This document shows positions 61,420 to 64,000 of a DNA stretch of 64,000 bases, in pieces. Position 1 is the stretch's first letter, and the number at the start of each line of letters is the position of its first letter. The stretch is from contig NJFT01000036.1 of NCBI GenBank assembly GCA_002221725.1, forward strand, positions 179,489 to 243,488, read 5' to 3'. The position numbers and the translations under genes were made by a program. The stretch is from Scedosporium boydii (taxonomy: Eukaryota > Ascomycota > Sordariomycetes > Microascales > Microascaceae). The notes under the pieces were generated by a model. The model made no database searches, was not told the origin of the DNA, and saw only the letters and a program-made list of their open reading frames with translations.

Positions 61420-62421
61420 TTAGATATTTGGGTCTCTTTGCTTGAATATTGGTCCCATGTCCACAATGTAATCCACCTTCCAGGGCAGAGGTTGCGTCCA
61501 GATACCACAGCATATCTCTTTACCTTTACTGCCGGTGCCACTGCCCTTCTCAAGATCGAATGAATAAAAGTTCCATCGCATATCCTCCGTTTTGCTCAAC
61601 TGGGCGCGGGCGCTAGAATGGCACAGGATTACCCCCCGCGAGAGGTTTGTACGGAGCTGCATCAGTAATTAGTAGACATAATCAATTCATTTTTTTTTTT
61701 CCCTCTCTTCTCCTTTGAAAGTTTAGGGAGCATACCTTTAACCCGGAGCTCGGGTGCAAGTCATCACCGGGACGGACACCCATGTGGACAATTTCCTCAC
61801 CGATACCGAAATCGAAGCATGTCCTCTCACCTTCGCACAAGCCGATGCGTCTGTCGGTATCGGACCCATACACGAATCTCAAACCCATCATATGAGTTTC
61901 ATCAAAGAACGCTTCTATTGATAACATCGGTACTTCTTTGCCTGAACTGTCAAAATCCGTCCAAAGAAACCGCCGCGCGTCGTGGACTTCCCGGGCCGAC
62001 CAAAGTGAATCGCTGCGTCGTAAGAGAGTCATGTAGTGGGCATTAACTGGTCGCCGAATGATTTGCAGGTAATCCCAAGAAGGAGTACAACTCCACGCTA
62101 TCGCGGCCTACCCCAAGGCCAAGCATTCATGTTAGTAGGGGCACATCATCATAATAGGAACCAAAAGGAAAAAGAAGGGGGGAGGGGGGGGATGTAGAGT
62201 ATCTCACGAGGTCTTCGAAGGGATTGGCGTAGTGTTCGAAATCATAGGTCCGGTGTTTCCCACCGTGGAGAACCCGTTTTCTTAACCCCCGAAAGGTTGC
62301 AACTTCAATCCCGCTAACCTGCCCGAATCGGCCCGTATCTGTGAAATCTTGGGTATACCACACCCTGATATACACAACAAAATCACCATTTTCGATATCT
62401 AGAGAGTCCACTTCTTGAAAC
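61420..62421 (-). pseudogene. unrecognised gene, 5' end cut off by pogo-like insertion
   Basis: Minus-strand exons 62421-62208, 62107-61736 and 61656-61420, with introns of 100 bases (CTACTAAC branch) and 79 bases; all junctions are phase 0. The readable protein starts inside FQEVDSLDIENGDFVVYIRV and includes GLRFVYGSDTDRRIGLCEGE, then CFDFGIGEEIVHMGVRPGDD, and ends FKQRDPNI. This resembles, from memory, a domain common in fungal F-box or hypothetical proteins (GLRFVY..R.LGLCEG..F...GE.I..M). No ATG exists in the first exon. The reading frame runs straight into the transposon end at the TA dinucleotide 62422-62423. So the gene has lost its start to the insertion; the upstream part should lie beyond the right edge of the window. 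Confidence 0.65.
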
Positions 62422-62423
62422 TA

Positions 62424-64000
62424 AGTTGGACCCCCCACTTGTGGCCACCCCCCCCTTTTGGCCACCCCAAATTCCAACAGCCCAAATAGCCACTGTCATC
62501 TTCCATCTTCTATTTCTTCCACATTTCGCCTTACTTCAATACATGAAGCTGCTGAACTATCACTTTCACTATTGCTGCTTCCAATGGAAATGATTTCTTC
62601 TTCCAAATCATTTCCCCTCACCCTCTGTATATCCCCAATAGTAGCAAACTTCGAATTGGGACTTATTTCAACCTTCTTCCTTTTCTTAGGCTTCATTGCT
62701 GCAATTTGGCTTTCTAGAGCCTGAACCCTTGCTTGGGATGTAGCCAATTGGACATTCTTTTCATCAAAGGCTTTCAAAACCTTTTGGAATAGCTGGTGTT
62801 GTGTAGTAGTATGTTGATCAATTAGGTTGGATTTGTATATGTGTTCCCGAAGGTCCCTGGACTTCTTTGGAGTTGACCACATCACAACAGAACCATGGGG
62901 AGCTGTAGAAAGTGGCTGGGGAGTTGAAATAGATGTCTGTGAAGGTTGTGGAATGGAAGTTTCATTTCCAGAAGGCTGTTCTTGTGGGGGAATTGGTTCT
63001 TGAAGAATAAGAGGGCTAAGAAGAGGCTTGGCCATGTTTACTGGCCAAAGTCCAGATGCCATGAACCCACTCTTGATATTCTTGCTGATTAGCCTACTAT
63101 TTTGAGCCTTGTGATAACAGGAAAGTAGGTTTCTTTTCCCTACTACTGTAGATGCAGTAGTTAAGGTAAGAAGATTAACCTCCTTTCGATAAGCTATCTT
63201 CAAGGGGCTGAACACAGCTAAGTCCAATGGTTGGAGGACATGGGATGTGTGTGGGGGCAAGAAAAGAAGGAAAATATGATGCTGGAAGCACTTATACATG
63301 AATTCATCTGTGGTATGGCTTCCATGGCCGTCCAAGATAAGAAGACGGGCTTCCCGAGGGTTGGCTGGCTTGGTATAAGGAATGAAGACCTTTTCAAGCC
63401 ATTCTAGAGCAGTATCATTGGTTGTCCACCCATTATCAGTTGCTGTAAAGTGCCAGTCCTTGAAAGAAGCCAAATCCATTGGAAACCACTGCTGTTGGAC
63501 TGATTTTCCTTTGAAAATAGCCAATGGAGGAAGAGCCCGGCCAGTAGCTGAGACACACTCGATAAATGAAGTCCACAGCCGGGAACCAGGCTGTTTCTTT
63601 TGGATTAAGCGCTTTTTAGCACTTCCAAGAACAAGTCCATTACCGACATGGCCTTCCATTATCCCTATTTCATCCATATTATATCTGTTTTCTTGTTTGA
63701 TGTTCTTAATGTTGGGTAGTTGGAAGTGTTGGAACCAGGGCTGGATTACCTCAGTTCTAGCGCCATTGACACGGGCAGAATCGATAGATTTCCCTCTCAT
63801 GGTCCTAATAGATGGGTTTCTTCTTAAAAATCCCTCCATCCATCTCTTTCCAAGTGGCTGTGTGTCTCCTTGAGTCCTGAGGATTCTTTCTGCAAAAGAG
63901 CGGACTTGGGCATGGGTTGGAGGAAGTCCTAGGGCTCCTTGGGTCAGAACCCATGCTGTCAAGTGGGTTTCTTGGGAAGTGCTGAGTCTCTGCATGCTGG
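62424..64000 (-). mobile_element. pogo/Fot1-like DNA transposon, 3' part (runs off window)
   Basis: The right-to-left element ends at 62424, directly after TA (62422-62423), with terminal sequence AGTTGGACCCCCCACTTGTG. A repeated TGGCCACCCC unit lies just inside. Insertion at TA is the rule for the pogo/Tc1-mariner group. The transposase gene fills most of the visible part. It lies in non-RIP DNA and its frame is open, so it is a recent insertion. Confidence 0.85.
62496..63995 (-). CDS. pogo/Fot1-like DDE transposase (N-terminus outside window)
   Basis: 499 visible residues, open to the window edge. The first Met shown is probably internal, since relatives have about 60-80 residues more with the first helix-turn-helix. 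A CENP-B/Tc5-type DNA-binding domain covers residues about 1-75 (SFAERILRTQ, then GKRWMEGFLRRNPSI). The DDE_1 catalytic domain carries the first Asp in YNMDEIGIMEG, the second in LLILDGHGSHTTDEF and the third in LPPHTSHVLQPLDLAVFSPL, so the catalytic triad is intact. The NIKSGFMASGLWPVN block typical of the family follows. The C-terminal 150 residues are Pro/Gln/Ser-rich, then a coiled coil and an acidic end (EEEIISIGSSNSESDSS). No stop or shift is seen; probably active or recently so. Confidence 0.93.
   Translation of the reverse strand: MQRLSTSQETHLTAWVLTQGALGLPPTHAQVRSFAERILRTQGDTQPLGKRWMEGFLRRNPSIRTMRGKSIDSARVNGARTEVIQPWFQHFQLPNIKNIKQENRYNMDEIGIMEGHVGNGLVLGSAKKRLIQKKQPGSRLWTSFIECVSATGRALPPLAIFKGKSVQQQWFPMDLASFKDWHFTATDNGWTTNDTALEWLEKVFIPYTKPANPREARLLILDGHGSHTTDEFMYKCFQHHIFLLFLPPHTSHVLQPLDLAVFSPLKIAYRKEVNLLTLTTASTVVGKRNLLSCYHKAQNSRLISKNIKSGFMASGLWPVNMAKPLLSPLILQEPIPPQEQPSGNETSIPQPSQTSISTPQPLSTAPHGSVVMWSTPKKSRDLREHIYKSNLIDQHTTTQHQLFQKVLKAFDEKNVQLATSQARVQALESQIAAMKPKKRKKVEISPNSKFATIGDIQRVRGNDLEEEIISIGSSNSESDSSAASCIEVRRNVEEIEDGR

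Noticed and set aside
63382..63873. 163-codon plus-strand frame
   Set aside because: Exact antisense shadow of the transposase coding sequence.
1..64000. tRNA or rRNA genes
   Set aside because: No T-loop/anticodon arrangement or rRNA-like sequence was recognised on reading; a covariance-model scan would settle it.

Overview
The window is nuclear DNA of a filamentous ascomycete (Pezizomycotina). Genes carry short introns of about 47-160 bases with GTNNGT donors, CTAAC/CTGAC branch points and TAG/CAG acceptors. The gene content is typical of the group: a Pho80-type cyclin, an FAD monooxygenase, a GH7 cellulase, a bZIP of the fungal type, ankyrin/NACHT (STAND) proteins, a Clr5 zinc-finger protein and a pogo/Fot1-like transposase. 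The GH7 sequence is most like Eurotiales endoglucanases (from memory of the family), so an Aspergillus/Penicillium relative is my best guess.

Layout. 0-9.2 kb is gene-bearing: Pho80-like cyclin (-), a five-exon flavin monooxygenase of the Baeyer-Villiger/FMO type (-), a bZIP pseudogene (+) and a compact GH7 glucanase (+). From about 9.28 to 40.4 kb lies a 31-kb AT-rich block with almost no CpA/TpG and abundant TpA, the signature of repeat-induced point mutation (RIP). It is built of nested Ty3/gypsy retrotransposons. Target-site duplications (TSDs) and coding frames that resume across insertions give the order. An 8.4-kb chromovirus (24072-32454, TSD GCTAG) sits inside the integrase of an older chromovirus. 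That 8.4-kb element is itself split in its integrase by a solo LTR (TSD GTATT). A second copy of that LTR is split by a 7.5-kb gypsy element (15499-22976, TSD ATTAG). Five copies of an unmutated 148-149-bp element, each with a perfect 5-bp TSD, are scattered through the block.

41.2-64 kb is an accessory gene region. It holds an ankyrin protein (+) and a convergent NACHT-ankyrin protein (-) whose P-loop glycine is Glu, an ankyrin-tail fragment (+), a Clr5/C2H2 protein (-), a small 95-residue gene (+), two adjacent damaged genes (57.3-59.5 kb), a secreted Cys-containing protein (+), and a gene whose 5' end is cut off by a pogo-like DNA transposon running off the right edge. Exon models were checked by frame: the spliced lengths of the main multi-exon genes divide by three.

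Together the window looks like a rapidly evolving compartment. STAND-type putative incompatibility/immunity genes, a degraded regulator and an altered cellulase flank a RIP-silenced transposon nest, and several genes are broken by point changes, small duplications or transposon insertion.
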